A stretch of DNA of 64,000 bases from positions 2,542,001 through 2,606,000 of the forward strand of contig NZ_AP024546.1 of assembly GCF_018406645.1 (NCBI RefSeq). The letters run 5' to 3'. The stretch comes from Lysobacter helvus. GTDB lineage: Bacteria > Pseudomonadota > Gammaproteobacteria > Xanthomonadales > Xanthomonadaceae. The notes under the pieces were generated by a model. It searched no databases and was not told where the DNA came from. It worked only from the letters and a program-made list of their open reading frames with translations. Below, in pieces: positions 25,407 through 34,023 of this stretch. Position numbers and translations under genes: made by a program. Position 1 is the first letter of the stretch. Each line of letters begins with the position of its first letter.

Positions 25407-26572
25407 TACTTCATGCCGGGTGGTGTGAGGCGCAGGAGCTTTCCGTCTTCTTCGTCGGTCAGCACGTACACCTGGCCGTCGTTGCCGACGCGCACGTCGC
25501 GGATGCGCGCGCCCTGGTCCTGCAGCAGGCGTTCTTCGCCGACGATGGTGTTGCCTTTCAGCGTGAGGCGGATGAGGTTGGATTCGGCGAGCGAGCCGAG
25601 GAACAGGCTGTCGTTCCAGGCGTTGCCGGGGCGGCCGGTGTAGAACGCCAGGCCCGAGAGGCCGGGGGATTTCTTCCAGTAGTGGTGCGGCTGTTCCATG
25701 CCGGGCGCGGCGGTGCCGACGGATTCGGAAATCTTCAGGCCGGAGTAGTCGATGCCGTAGGTGATGATCGGCCAGCCGTAGTTCTTGCCGGGTTGCGGCA
25801 GGTTGATTTCATCGCCGCCCATCGGGCCGTGTTCGCTTTCCCACAACGTGCCGGTGCGCGGGTCGAGCGCGAGGCCCTGCATGTTGCGGTGGCCGTAACT
25901 CCAGATTTCGGGCCGTGCATCCTTGCGGCCGACGAAGGGATTGTCGCGCGGGATGCTGCCGTCTTCGTTGAGGCGCACCAGCTTGCCCTGCAGCTTGTCG
26001 AGTTGCTGCGCGAGCGGTCGGTACGTGCGCTCGCCCTGCGTGATGAACAGGTGGCCGTGGCCGTCGAACACCAGGCGCGAACCGAAGTGGCTGCTGCCGG
26101 AGAGCTTGGGTGCCTGGCGATAGACGACGCGCATGTTTGCCAGCGCGTTGTCGTTCAACGTGCCGCACGACACCGCGGTGCCGGCCGTACCGTCGTCGCC
26201 GGGCTCGGCGTAACTCAGGCACAGGCGATGCGAGGTCTTGTAATCGGGCGCGAGCACGACATCGAGCAAGCCGCCCTGGCCTTGCGCGAACACCGTGGGG
26301 ACGCCGGCGATCGGTTCACCGATGCGGCCCTGCGCATCGAGGTGCCGCAGGCGGCCATCGCGTTCGGTGACGAGAAAGCCGCCTTCCGGCAGCAACGCGA
26401 CCGACCACGGATGCGACAGGCCATGCGCGAGGGTTTCGACGCGCATGCCGTTGCTGGCGGTCGAGGCTTGCGGTGCCGCGGCCGATCCGGCGGGCGCCGC
26501 GGCGGGCGATTGCTGCGCACTGCAGGCGCAGCCCGCGACGACGGCCAGGAACAACAACGCACGGGGTGCCAT
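25406..26572 (-). CDS. PQQ-dependent aldose sugar dehydrogenase family, exported
   Basis: A 388-residue beta-propeller protein of the soluble glucose/sorbosone dehydrogenase family (YliI-like), which oxidises aldoses in the periplasm with PQQ. Motifs include LSHPWSVALLPEGGFLVTER, the GQGGLLDVVLAPDY segment, GSRLVFDGHGHLFITQGER and SYGHRNMQGLALDP. GAGGAGAA just upstream supports ATG 26572. The N-terminus LAVVAGC is a lipobox with Cys15, so it is probably a lipoprotein. The GFA gene follows with a one-base overlap and the ABC exporter gene precedes by 25 bp. No PQQ synthesis genes are in the window. Confidence 0.88.
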   Translation of the reverse strand: MAPRALLFLAVVAGCACSAQQSPAAAPAGSAAAPQASTASNGMRVETLAHGLSHPWSVALLPEGGFLVTERDGRLRHLDAQGRIGEPIAGVPTVFAQGQGGLLDVVLAPDYKTSHRLCLSYAEPGDDGTAGTAVSCGTLNDNALANMRVVYRQAPKLSGSSHFGSRLVFDGHGHLFITQGERTYRPLAQQLDKLQGKLVRLNEDGSIPRDNPFVGRKDARPEIWSYGHRNMQGLALDPRTGTLWESEHGPMGGDEINLPQPGKNYGWPIITYGIDYSGLKISESVGTAAPGMEQPHHYWKKSPGLSGLAFYTGRPGNAWNDSLFLGSLAESNLIRLTLKGNTIVGEERLLQDQGARIRDVRVGNDGQVYVLTDEEDGKLLRLTPPGMK

Positions 26573-26597
26573 GGCGGTTCTCCTCGTTCGCAACGGG

Positions 26598-28454
26598 TCA
26601 ACGATAGCCTGCCGCCTGCAATTCGAACAATTCGGCGTAGCGGCCGCCTTCGGCCAGCAATTGCGCGTGCGTGCCGCTGGCCTCCAGCCGTCCTTCGGCG
26701 AGCACCAGGATGCGGTCGGCCATGCGCACGCTGGAGAAGCGGTGCGAAATCAACACGGCGGTGCGGTCGGTCGAGAGTTCCTTGAAGCGCTGGAACACTT
26801 CGAACTCGCTGCGCGCATCCAGCGCGGCCGTAGGTTCGTCGAGGATCATGACCTGCGCATCGCGCATGTACGCACGCGCGATCGCGATCTTCTGCCACTG
26901 GCCGCCGGACAGATCCACGCCGGTGCGGAAGCGTCGGCCGATGACCTGGTCGTAGCCCTGCGGCAACCCCGCGATCACTTCGTCCGCGAACGCGCGCCGC
27001 GCGGCGTCTTCCACGCGCGCGCGATCGTCCATCGCTTCGATCTGGCCGACGCCGATGTTTTCGCCGGCCGTCAGGTGATAGCGCACGAAGTCCTGGAAGA
27101 TCACGCCGATGTTCGCGCGCAGGTCGTCGAGGTCGTAGTCGCGCAGGTCGCGGCCGTCGAGCAGGATGCGGCCTTCGTCGGGGTCGTACAGGCGCGCGAG
27201 CAGTTTCACCAAGGTGGTCTTGCCGGCGCCGTTCTCGCCGACGAGCGCGAGCACTTCGCCCGCGTGCAGTTCGAAGTCCAGGCCGCGCAGCGCCCAGCGC
27301 TCCGCATCGGGATAGCGGAATCCGACGTTCTCGAACCGGAAGCCCTTCGCGATCGGGCGCGGGATCGGCAACGCGTCGGGCTTCGAACGGATCTCGGGCT
27401 GGATCTCGAAGAACGAATACAGGTCGTCCAGGTACATCGCCTGGCCCGCGACCTGGGAAAACCCGATCAGCAGGCTTTCGAGCAACTGCCGCAGGCGGCG
27501 GAAACTGCCGGCGAGGAAGGTGAGGTCGCCGATGCTGAAATCGCCGCGCACCGTGCGCCACGCGATGTACGCATACGCCAGGTAGTAGCCGAGCGTGCCG
27601 AGCGCGCCGAGCAGCGTGCCCCACACCGCGCGGCGGCGGGCGAGGGCGCGGTTGGCGAGCATGAACTTCGTCGAGAGCGTCTGGTAGCGCGCGATGAAGT
27701 ACTTGTGCAGGTCGAAGATCTTCACTTCCTTCGCGGTCTCGACGCTCGCGCCCATCTGGCGGAGGTATTCGAGCTGCCGGCGTTCCGGCGTCCACTGGAA
27801 GTTGAGCGAATAGTTGAGCGCGTTGAAGTGCGACTCGCCGACGAACGCCGGCACCAGCGCGATCGCCAGCAACACCATCAGCCACGGCGCGTACACCAGC
27901 AGCCCGGCGGCGAAACTCACGACGGTGATCGCGTCCTGCGCCTGCCCGAACAACTGGCTGAGCAGGTTCATGCGGCCCATCGTCTGGCGGCGCGCGCGGT
28001 CGAGCTTGTCCTGCAGGTCGGGATCCTCGAAGTCTTCGAGGTCCAGCGTCGCGGCGTGTTCCATCAGGCGCACGCTGGTCGCGTTGGTGAACATCTCCGA
28101 CAACACCGAGTCGGCGTAACTCACCAGGCGTGCGAGCAGGTCGGCGAGGATCGCGAGCGCGAATTCGCTGAGCAGCAACATCGCGAGGTGGTCGAGCTGG
28201 CCGCTGCGCCACGCCTCGGGCAACGAATCGATGCCGAGTCCGCGGCCGACCAGGCGCACGGCTTCGTCGATGATCAGCTTGCCGATGTAGAGCGTGGCGA
28301 TCGGCAGCAATGCGCGGATCAAGCGCAGGCCGAGGCTCGCGATCGTCAGCCCGCGGCTGGTCGCCCAGATCTCGCGCAGGAACGGCGGAAGGTTGCGCAG
28401 GGCGCTGACGCGTTCGCGCAGGGACGGGTTGGATGGGCGGGCAGGCTCGGCCAT
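26598..28454 (-). CDS. ABC exporter half-transporter (permease plus ATPase)
   Basis: A 618-residue type-IV exporter with about six membrane helices (residues 40-330) and a C-terminal nucleotide-binding domain with Walker A GENGAGKTT, signature LSGGQWQK and Walker B VMILDEPTAALD, followed by SHRFSSV. It should act as a homodimer for lipids, peptides or drugs; the substrate cannot be assigned. ATG 28454 is chosen because the extra 20 residues of the longer frame are encoded by the terminator and repeat region upstream. The ribosome site is weak. It probably heads an operon with the sugar dehydrogenase and GFA genes. Confidence 0.88.
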   Translation of the reverse strand: MAEPARPSNPSLRERVSALRNLPPFLREIWATSRGLTIASLGLRLIRALLPIATLYIGKLIIDEAVRLVGRGLGIDSLPEAWRSGQLDHLAMLLLSEFALAILADLLARLVSYADSVLSEMFTNATSVRLMEHAATLDLEDFEDPDLQDKLDRARRQTMGRMNLLSQLFGQAQDAITVVSFAAGLLVYAPWLMVLLAIALVPAFVGESHFNALNYSLNFQWTPERRQLEYLRQMGASVETAKEVKIFDLHKYFIARYQTLSTKFMLANRALARRRAVWGTLLGALGTLGYYLAYAYIAWRTVRGDFSIGDLTFLAGSFRRLRQLLESLLIGFSQVAGQAMYLDDLYSFFEIQPEIRSKPDALPIPRPIAKGFRFENVGFRYPDAERWALRGLDFELHAGEVLALVGENGAGKTTLVKLLARLYDPDEGRILLDGRDLRDYDLDDLRANIGVIFQDFVRYHLTAGENIGVGQIEAMDDRARVEDAARRAFADEVIAGLPQGYDQVIGRRFRTGVDLSGGQWQKIAIARAYMRDAQVMILDEPTAALDARSEFEVFQRFKELSTDRTAVLISHRFSSVRMADRILVLAEGRLEASGTHAQLLAEGGRYAELFELQAAGYR

Positions 28455-28494
28455 TGCCGCAGTCTGCGGGGACGCCCGTGAAGCCGGGGCCCGG

Positions 28495-28526
28495 AAAAAG
28501 AAAAAGCCGCGCATCGCTGCGCGGCT
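28495..28526 (-). terminator. Intrinsic terminator of the sigma/DUF4097 operon
   Basis: Arms AGCCGCGC and GCGCGGCT are followed, on the minus strand, by a T-rich tract. It lies about 45 bases past the stop of the DUF4097 gene, just before the exporter gene. Confidence 0.85.
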
Positions 28527-28536
28527 CTCGTCCTTG

Positions 28537-28568
28537 CCCCGGTCCCTGGTCCCAGGTCCCCGGTCCCG
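28537..28568. repeat. Heptamer repeat tract
   Basis: Four heptamer units of the GGTCCCN type lie between the terminator and the DUF4097 stop codon. They are related to the arrays at 21102-21199 and 59055-59093. Confidence 0.7.
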
Positions 28569-28571
28569 GCT

Positions 28572-29477
28572 TTATTCGAAGATCAACTCCGCATCGCCGG
28601 AGAACGTCTCGATCCGGATCTGCCCGGACCCCGTGCCGTAGCGGTGTTCGAAGCTCGCGCCCGGGCCGTACTTCGGACGTTCGATTTCCGCGCCCGGGGC
28701 TTTCAGGTCGCCGCTGAAGGTTTCGCCCGACGCGCGCGCCGAGGTGGCCTTCGGCAGGCGCAGGTGCAGGTCGCCGCTCACCGATTCGGCCTTCAGTTCG
28801 CCGCCGTCGAGCAGGCCGGCGCGCACGGTCACATCGCCTGACACGGTGGAGGCGGCGATGCGGCGCAGGCGCTGGCCGTTGGCATCGGCCTGGATGTTGC
28901 CGGACACGGTTTCCACGTGCATCTCGCCGGTGAGCTTGCCGCGCAGTTCCAGGTCGCCGCTGACGGTGGTGGCGCTGACTTCGCGGCTGTTGAGCGTGAG
29001 GCGCAGGTCGCCGCTGACGCTTTCGATGTCGGCTTCGCGCGGCGCGCCGGCGACGACGACGTCGCCGCTCACGCTGTCGATCTGCAGCGATTCGCCGGCG
29101 GTGCCGAGCACGTCGACGTCGGCGGACACCGCGTCGATTTCCAGTTCGGCCAGCACGGGCACGTTGATGATCAGCTCGGTCGGCTCGGTCTTGTTGTCGC
29201 CGCCGCCCCAGCCGCTGCGCTTGGGATATTCGACGCGGATGCTGAGATCGCTCTCGTCGCCTTCGATGGACAGCTTCTCCACGCCCTTGCCGAGCGTGCC
29301 GCCGATGTGGACTTCCGGCTTGTCCCACACGCGGACCTGGATGCGGCCTTTCACGTTGTCGATTTCGATGTGCCCGCGCTTGTCGAGGGGACGGGTCTGG
29401 TCGATCGGCGTGCCCGCCCACGCCGCGGGTGCGGCCATGCAGGCGATCAGGGCGACGGTGATGAGCTTGCGGGTCAT
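28572..29477 (-). CDS. DUF4097 family exported beta-repeat protein
   Basis: A 301-residue protein with a signal peptide ending AAPAAWA and a beta-helix-like core built from repeats with a VSGD core (for example SVSGDVVVAG, SVSGDLRLTL, TVSGDLELRG and SVSGDLHLRL). DUF4097 proteins are common next to ECF sigma factors, but their function is unknown. A GGAGAA site supports ATG 29477. It is the third gene of an ECF sigma/anti-sigma operon, after a 53-bp gap, and is a likely envelope stress component or target; this is inferred from context. Confidence 0.85.
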   Translation of the reverse strand: MTRKLITVALIACMAAPAAWAGTPIDQTRPLDKRGHIEIDNVKGRIQVRVWDKPEVHIGGTLGKGVEKLSIEGDESDLSIRVEYPKRSGWGGGDNKTEPTELIINVPVLAELEIDAVSADVDVLGTAGESLQIDSVSGDVVVAGAPREADIESVSGDLRLTLNSREVSATTVSGDLELRGKLTGEMHVETVSGNIQADANGQRLRRIAASTVSGDVTVRAGLLDGGELKAESVSGDLHLRLPKATSARASGETFSGDLKAPGAEIERPKYGPGASFEHRYGTGSGQIRIETFSGDAELIFE

Positions 29478-29530
29478 GGGGTGTTCTCCGGAAAAGTCGT
29501 GCAAATGCGTTCGGCTGGAATGTGTGTTGG

Positions 29531-30070
29531 TCATGTGGCGAGCGTGGCGATCCGCTGGGTGAGCGCCAGGCGGCGGGTATAGGTGCGTTGCAGGCGGTCG
29601 AGGAGGAAGCGCGCGTCCGGATCGCGCTGGAGCGCGGTGCGGATCTGCGCGGCGCTGCGATCCAGGACCTGCAGTTCCGGCGCGACCGAGGTGCGGCGCG
29701 TCGGCACGCCGGTATCCATCACTTTCAGGGCGGCCTGGTATTCAAGCGTCATCGCATCGGCTTCGCGGGCGAGCAACTGGTGGTGCGGGTCGTTGCCGGA
29801 CGCACCGGTCGGCGCGGGCGCCGGACGCAGCTGCCAGGTGAGGCCGGCGACCAGCGCCAGCGACGCGGCGATCGCGAAGGGCACGAGGCGCTTGTTGCGC
29901 AGCGGCACCGTCGGGCTGGCCGGGGCGCGTTGCGGCGTCGCGGCCAGGCGCTGGGCGATCGATGGCCACAAGTCGGTGGACGGCGGCAGGTCGCGGCGCA
30001 GCGCGCGCAGTTCCCAGCGCAGGGCGTCGGGCAGCGGAGTCGGGGCGTCGTCGTGCTGGATGTCGATCAT
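29531..30070 (-). CDS. Putative membrane anti-sigma factor
   Basis: A 179-residue protein with a cytoplasmic N-terminal region (residues 1-65), one membrane helix (FAIAASLALVAGLTW) and a periplasmic helical region rich in Gln and Arg. Its start overlaps the ECF sigma stop by 4 bp, the classic arrangement for a sigma/anti-sigma pair. There is no zinc HxxxCxxC motif, so it would not be a ZAS-type factor. The role is inferred from context. Confidence 0.7.
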   Translation of the reverse strand: MIDIQHDDAPTPLPDALRWELRALRRDLPPSTDLWPSIAQRLAATPQRAPASPTVPLRNKRLVPFAIAASLALVAGLTWQLRPAPAPTGASGNDPHHQLLAREADAMTLEYQAALKVMDTGVPTRRTSVAPELQVLDRSAAQIRTALQRDPDARFLLDRLQRTYTRRLALTQRIATLAT

Positions 30071-30663
30071 CGTGCTTCTCCAAGGCGCGTGCGCAGCAAT
30101 CCGCGCGCGCGGTGCAACTGGGCTTTCGAACTGCCGACCGCCATGCCGAGTTCGGCGGCGATCTCTTCGTGCTTCCAGCCTTCCACGTCGTGCAGCACGA
30201 GGACGGCACGGGCCCGCGGGGGCAGGGTGGCCACCACGCGTTCCAGGTCCATCGACAGGGCGGTGACGTGCCCGGCCGAATCGATGCTGCCGAGGTTGTC
30301 CAGCGCATCTTCGTCGTCGCTGGCCTGCGGCCGGCTGCGGCGCGCGCGCAATTCCATCAGCGCGGTGTTCACGGCCAGGCGATGCAGCCAGGTGGTGAAC
30401 GCACTCTCGAACCGATACCCCGGCAGCGCCTGCCACGCGCGGACGAAGGCTTCCTGCGTCAGGTCTTCCGCGCGGCCGGCATGGCCCCCGACGAGGCGGG
30501 CGATGACGCCGTGGACGCGACCGCTATGCCGGCGATACAGCGCCTCGAAGGCGGTCATGTCGCCGCGGCCGGCGGCACGCACCAGCACGCCGTCCGGATC
30601 CTCGGCGGGCACGGGCGCGGCAGTGGTGGCGGGTGTCCATTCGGTCACGGCGGAAGTCAGCAT
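30067..30663 (-). CDS. ECF family RNA polymerase sigma factor
   Basis: A 198-residue sigma-70 family protein of the ECF class. Region 2 is seen as FEALYRRHSGRVHGVIARL and DLTQEAFVRAWQALPGY, and region 4 as LPPRARAVLVLHDVEGWKHEE and SSKAQLHRARGLL. ATG 30663 is taken as the start. GTG 30648 is an alternative, since TATGCT overlapping the ATG could be a -10 box that would give a leaderless message from there. It is divergent from the fumarase gene and is first in an operon with an anti-sigma and a DUF4097 gene. Confidence 0.9.
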   Translation of the reverse strand: MLTSAVTEWTPATTAAPVPAEDPDGVLVRAAGRGDMTAFEALYRRHSGRVHGVIARLVGGHAGRAEDLTQEAFVRAWQALPGYRFESAFTTWLHRLAVNTALMELRARRSRPQASDDEDALDNLGSIDSAGHVTALSMDLERVVATLPPRARAVLVLHDVEGWKHEEIAAELGMAVGSSKAQLHRARGLLRTRLGEAR

Positions 30664-30724
30664 ACCCAGTCCGATGCGCTGGCCAGCCGCAAGGTTTAGA
30701 AGGCCCCCGCGCCCCGGGCCGGGA

Positions 30725-30730
30725 TAGAAT
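30725..30730 (+). promoter_or_regulatory. Candidate -10 box for the fumarase gene
   Basis: TAGAAT lies between the divergent sigma factor and fumarase genes. No good -35 box is seen 16-18 bases upstream, so this rests on resemblance to other TANAAT boxes in the window. Confidence 0.4.
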
Positions 30731-30800
30731 CGCGCCCCTCGCATCCCGTCCCCGGCTGTCCGTGACCCCCCACCAAGCTTCGCCGCGCCCCGCGGGCCCC

Positions 30801-32315
30801 GTGTCGATCCGCCAGGAAGACCTGGTCCAGTCCATCGCCGACGCGCTGCAGTACATCTCGTACTACCACCCCGTCGACTACATCCGGAACCTGTCCGCCG
30901 CCTACGACCGCGAGGAAAGCCCGGCCGCGAAGGACGCGATCGCCCAGATCCTGATCAATTCGCGCATGTGCGCCGAAGGCCACCGGCCGATCTGCCAGGA
31001 CACCGGCATCGTCACCGTGTTCCTCACCATCGGCATGGACGTGCGCTGGGACGACGCGACGATGGGCGTGGAAGACATGGTCCACGAAGGCGTGCGCCGC
31101 GCGTACAACCATCCCGACAACAAGCTGCGCGCGAGCGTGCTCGCCGATCCGGCGGGCAAGCGCACCAACACGAAGGACAACACGCCCGGCGTGGTCAACG
31201 TGAAGGTGGTGCCGGGCAACACCGTCGACGTGATCGTGGCGGCGAAGGGCGGCGGCTCGGAAGCCAAATCGAAGTTCGCGATGCTCAATCCGTCCGACTC
31301 GATCGTGGACTGGGTGCTCAAGACGGTCCCGACGATGGGCGCCGGCTGGTGCCCGCCGGGCATGCTCGGCATCGGCATCGGCGGCACCGCCGAGAAGGCG
31401 ATGCTGCTGGCGAAGGAAGCGCTGATGGAGCCGATCGACATCGTCGAGCTGCAGCAGCGCGGCGCGTCCAATCGCGCCGAGGAACTGCGCCTGGAGTTGT
31501 ACGACAAGGTCAACGCGCTCGGCATCGGTGCGCAGGGCCTGGGTGGCCTCACCACCGTGCTCGACATCAAGGTCAAGGATTACCCGACGCACGCGGCCAA
31601 CCTGCCGATCGCACTCATCCCGAACTGCGCCGCCACGCGCCACGCGCATTTCACGCTCGATGGCAGCGGCCCGGTGATGCTGGACCCGCCGTCGCTCGAA
31701 GACTGGCCGACGCTCACGTACGACGCGTCGAAGGGCCGTCGCGTGGATCTCGACACGCTGACGAAGGCCGACCTCGCCACGTGGCAGCCCGGCGAAGTGC
31801 TGCTGCTCAACGGCAAGCTGCTCACCGGTCGCGACGCCGCGCACAAGCGCATCGTCGGCATGCTCGACAAGGGCGAACCGCTGCCCGTCGACCTGCGCGG
31901 GCGTTTCATCTACTACGTCGGCCCGGTCGATCCGGTGCGCGACGAAGTCGTCGGCCCCGCGGGCCCGACCACCGCCACGCGCATGGACAAGTTCACCGAA
32001 CAGGTGCTCGAACAGACGGGCCTGCTCGGCATGGTCGGCAAGGCCGAACGCGGCCCGGCGGCGATCGAGGCGATCCGCAAGCACGGCTCGGCCTACCTGA
32101 TGGCGGTGGGCGGCGCGGCGTACCTGGTGTCGAAGGCCATCAAGGCGGCGAAGGTCGTCGCGTTCGAGGACCTGGGCATGGAAGCGATCTACGAATTCAC
32201 CGTGCAGGACATGCCGGTGACGGTCGCCGTCGATTCGCAGGGCACGTCGGTGCATCGCACCGGCCCCGCGGAATGGCAGGCGCGCATCGGCAAGATCCCC
32301 GTGGTCGTCGAGTGA
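30801..32315 (+). CDS. Class I (iron-sulfur) fumarate hydratase
   Basis: A 504-residue fumarase that interconverts fumarate and malate in the TCA cycle with a 4Fe-4S cluster. Likely cluster cysteines are in RPICQDTG, GAGWCPPG and IPNCAATRH. The C-terminal domain follows (GRFIYYVGPVDPV, GPTTATRMDKF, HGSAYLMAVGGAAYLVSKAI). I prefer GTG 30801, where related proteins begin (VSIRQEDLVQ); GTG 30762 is possible. Neither has a clear ribosome site. The last codons overlap the next small gene (GTGA). This is the oxygen-sensitive class and it complements the succinate dehydrogenase at 49658-53040. Confidence 0.9.
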   Translation: MSIRQEDLVQSIADALQYISYYHPVDYIRNLSAAYDREESPAAKDAIAQILINSRMCAEGHRPICQDTGIVTVFLTIGMDVRWDDATMGVEDMVHEGVRRAYNHPDNKLRASVLADPAGKRTNTKDNTPGVVNVKVVPGNTVDVIVAAKGGGSEAKSKFAMLNPSDSIVDWVLKTVPTMGAGWCPPGMLGIGIGGTAEKAMLLAKEALMEPIDIVELQQRGASNRAEELRLELYDKVNALGIGAQGLGGLTTVLDIKVKDYPTHAANLPIALIPNCAATRHAHFTLDGSGPVMLDPPSLEDWPTLTYDASKGRRVDLDTLTKADLATWQPGEVLLLNGKLLTGRDAAHKRIVGMLDKGEPLPVDLRGRFIYYVGPVDPVRDEVVGPAGPTTATRMDKFTEQVLEQTGLLGMVGKAERGPAAIEAIRKHGSAYLMAVGGAAYLVSKAIKAAKVVAFEDLGMEAIYEFTVQDMPVTVAVDSQGTSVHRTGPAEWQARIGKIPVVVE

Positions 32316-32707
32316 TCGCGCCGGCCATCCTCGACGGCGAGGGGTTCAAGGTCCGCATCGAACACCACTACGGCTACCTGCGTGCGTACGTGCACGACGG
32401 GCGCGACTCGCTGCAGGTGTCGATCGCGATGTGGAAGCTGTTGTCGGAACAGTGCGCCAAGCATGGCGTGAAGCGCCTGCTCGTGGTCGAGGACCTGGCG
32501 TCCACGGTGGACGTCGACGACATCGCGAAGGTGGTCGATGCGATGGCGGATTTCGGCTTCGCGAAGATCCGCACCGCGTTCGTCGAATTGCAGTCCGACA
32601 TCCAGGGCAGCGAGCTCGGCGAGATCCTCGCGAGCGAGCGCGGCGTCACCGTGCACGTGTCGGGCGACGAGGTCGCCGCGCGCCACTGGCTGATGTACGG
32701 CGAGTAG
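32312..32707 (+). CDS. Small conserved protein, STAS-like
   Basis: A 131-residue cytoplasmic protein starting at GTG in a 4-bp overlap with the fumarase stop. The pattern of beta strands and helices (FKVRIEHHYGYLRAYV, SIAMWKLLSEQCAKHGVKRLLVVEDL, VVDAMADFGFAKIRTAFVEL) recalls the STAS/SpoIIAA fold, but this is not certain. The overlap suggests it is made with fumarase; possible roles are stabilisation or regulation. Its stop abuts that of the convergent MscS gene. Confidence 0.65.
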   Translation: MIAPAILDGEGFKVRIEHHYGYLRAYVHDGRDSLQVSIAMWKLLSEQCAKHGVKRLLVVEDLASTVDVDDIAKVVDAMADFGFAKIRTAFVELQSDIQGSELGEILASERGVTVHVSGDEVAARHWLMYGE

Positions 32708-33988
32708 TTACTGCGGCGTCGCCGCGTTGCGGTCGTCCAGCAGGTTTTCGGCATCGTTCGCGCGCTGCGCGGCGGCCAGTTGCGCGTCGATTTCCTTGTC
32801 CACCGACGTGTCGGCGGGCGCGGCCTGTTCTTCCTGCGGCGCGTGCATCGGGATTTCCGCCGCCGGCGGCTGCGTGCCCGCGCGGCGCACGCCGTGGTCG
32901 TCCAGCGCGCCTTTCACCGCGCGCATCGCCGCGCTGCGCGTGCGCGCGACGCTGTTGGCCTTCTGGTCCACCCAGCCGAAGAACTGCACCGTCATGCGAT
33001 CGGGCAGGTATTCGGTGACGAGCGCGTAGGGCGCCGGATCGGCCAGCACGCCTTCGATGCCTTCCACCGCGGCCAGGCCGACGCGTTGCGCATCGCCGAC
33101 CGAGGCGTTGGGATCCAGCGGCACGAGGAAATCGAACCGGCGCTTCGGGTTCTCGGTGTAGTTGAGCACCACCGAGCGGAACACGAGCGCATTCGGCAAC
33201 GCGATCTGGTTGCCGTCGAGCGTCATCAGCAGCGTTGCGCGCGAGGTGAGCGCGACCACCTTGCCTTCGTGCACGCGATCGATCAGCACGTGGTCGCCCG
33301 GCGCGAACGGCCGGCGCAGGCTGAGCAGGATGCCGGCGACGTAGTTCTCGGCGATGTCCTTGAACGCGAAACCGAGCACCAGGCCGATCACGCCCGCCGA
33401 GCCCAGCACCGCGCCCACCAGCGACGAGGCGCCCAGCAGGTCGAGCGCGATCAGCACGCCCGCCAGCACCACGGCCCACTGCACGATGCGCTGCACCAGG
33501 CCTTCCATGTACGGGTTGTCGCTGTGCACGCGCTGCAGCCAGCGCGTGCGGCGCGACAAGGCGCGGCCGATCCACACGCTGGCCAGCACGATCAGCAGCG
33601 CCACGATCAGCAACGGCGTGGCGGCCACCAGGCGCACCAGTTTTTCGCCGACCGCCGTCCACGCCACCGCGAAGCGATCCTTGAGGCGCGCGCTCAACGT
33701 GATGCGGTTTTCGACGCTGCTCACGCCCGGCGTCTGCGCCGCGATGGTGACGGCCAGCTTGAGGTCGGCCGGCGCGATCACTTCGCCATGCAGCAGCGCG
33801 ACGCCGTCGATGACGCTGGATTCGACGTCGCGCAGTTCCGGGACGGCGTCGAGGCGCGCGTCCAGGCGCTTGCCGGTGGCGAGGTCGGACGCGACGGTGG
33901 TCGCCGGGGCGGGCGCCACCGTGGCGGGCGTGGCGAAGGCGAAGGCGCTCAGCGAAACGAGCAGCAGCGCTGCGAAGACCCGGACCAT
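32708..33988 (-). CDS. Mechanosensitive ion channel (MscS family) with N-terminal BON-like domain
   Basis: A 426-residue protein with a signal peptide, a periplasmic BON-like domain (residues 40-100, LDARLDAVPELRDVESSV to SSVENRITL), about three membrane helices and the MscS core. The pore-lining helix is SSLVGAVLGSAGVIGLVLGFAFKDIAENY, followed by RRPFAPGDHVLIDRV and VLNYTENPKRRFDF. It should open under osmotic downshock. The tail is Gln/Ala-rich. ATG 33988 gives a normal signal sequence. It is 35 bp downstream of the phospholipase D-like gene. Confidence 0.9.
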   Translation of the reverse strand: MVRVFAALLLVSLSAFAFATPATVAPAPATTVASDLATGKRLDARLDAVPELRDVESSVIDGVALLHGEVIAPADLKLAVTIAAQTPGVSSVENRITLSARLKDRFAVAWTAVGEKLVRLVAATPLLIVALLIVLASVWIGRALSRRTRWLQRVHSDNPYMEGLVQRIVQWAVVLAGVLIALDLLGASSLVGAVLGSAGVIGLVLGFAFKDIAENYVAGILLSLRRPFAPGDHVLIDRVHEGKVVALTSRATLLMTLDGNQIALPNALVFRSVVLNYTENPKRRFDFLVPLDPNASVGDAQRVGLAAVEGIEGVLADPAPYALVTEYLPDRMTVQFFGWVDQKANSVARTRSAAMRAVKGALDDHGVRRAGTQPPAAEIPMHAPQEEQAAPADTSVDKEIDAQLAAAQRANDAENLLDDRNAATPQ

Positions 33989-34023
33989 GGACACCGTCGA
34001 GCGTGGGGGACGAGCGCCGGAGT

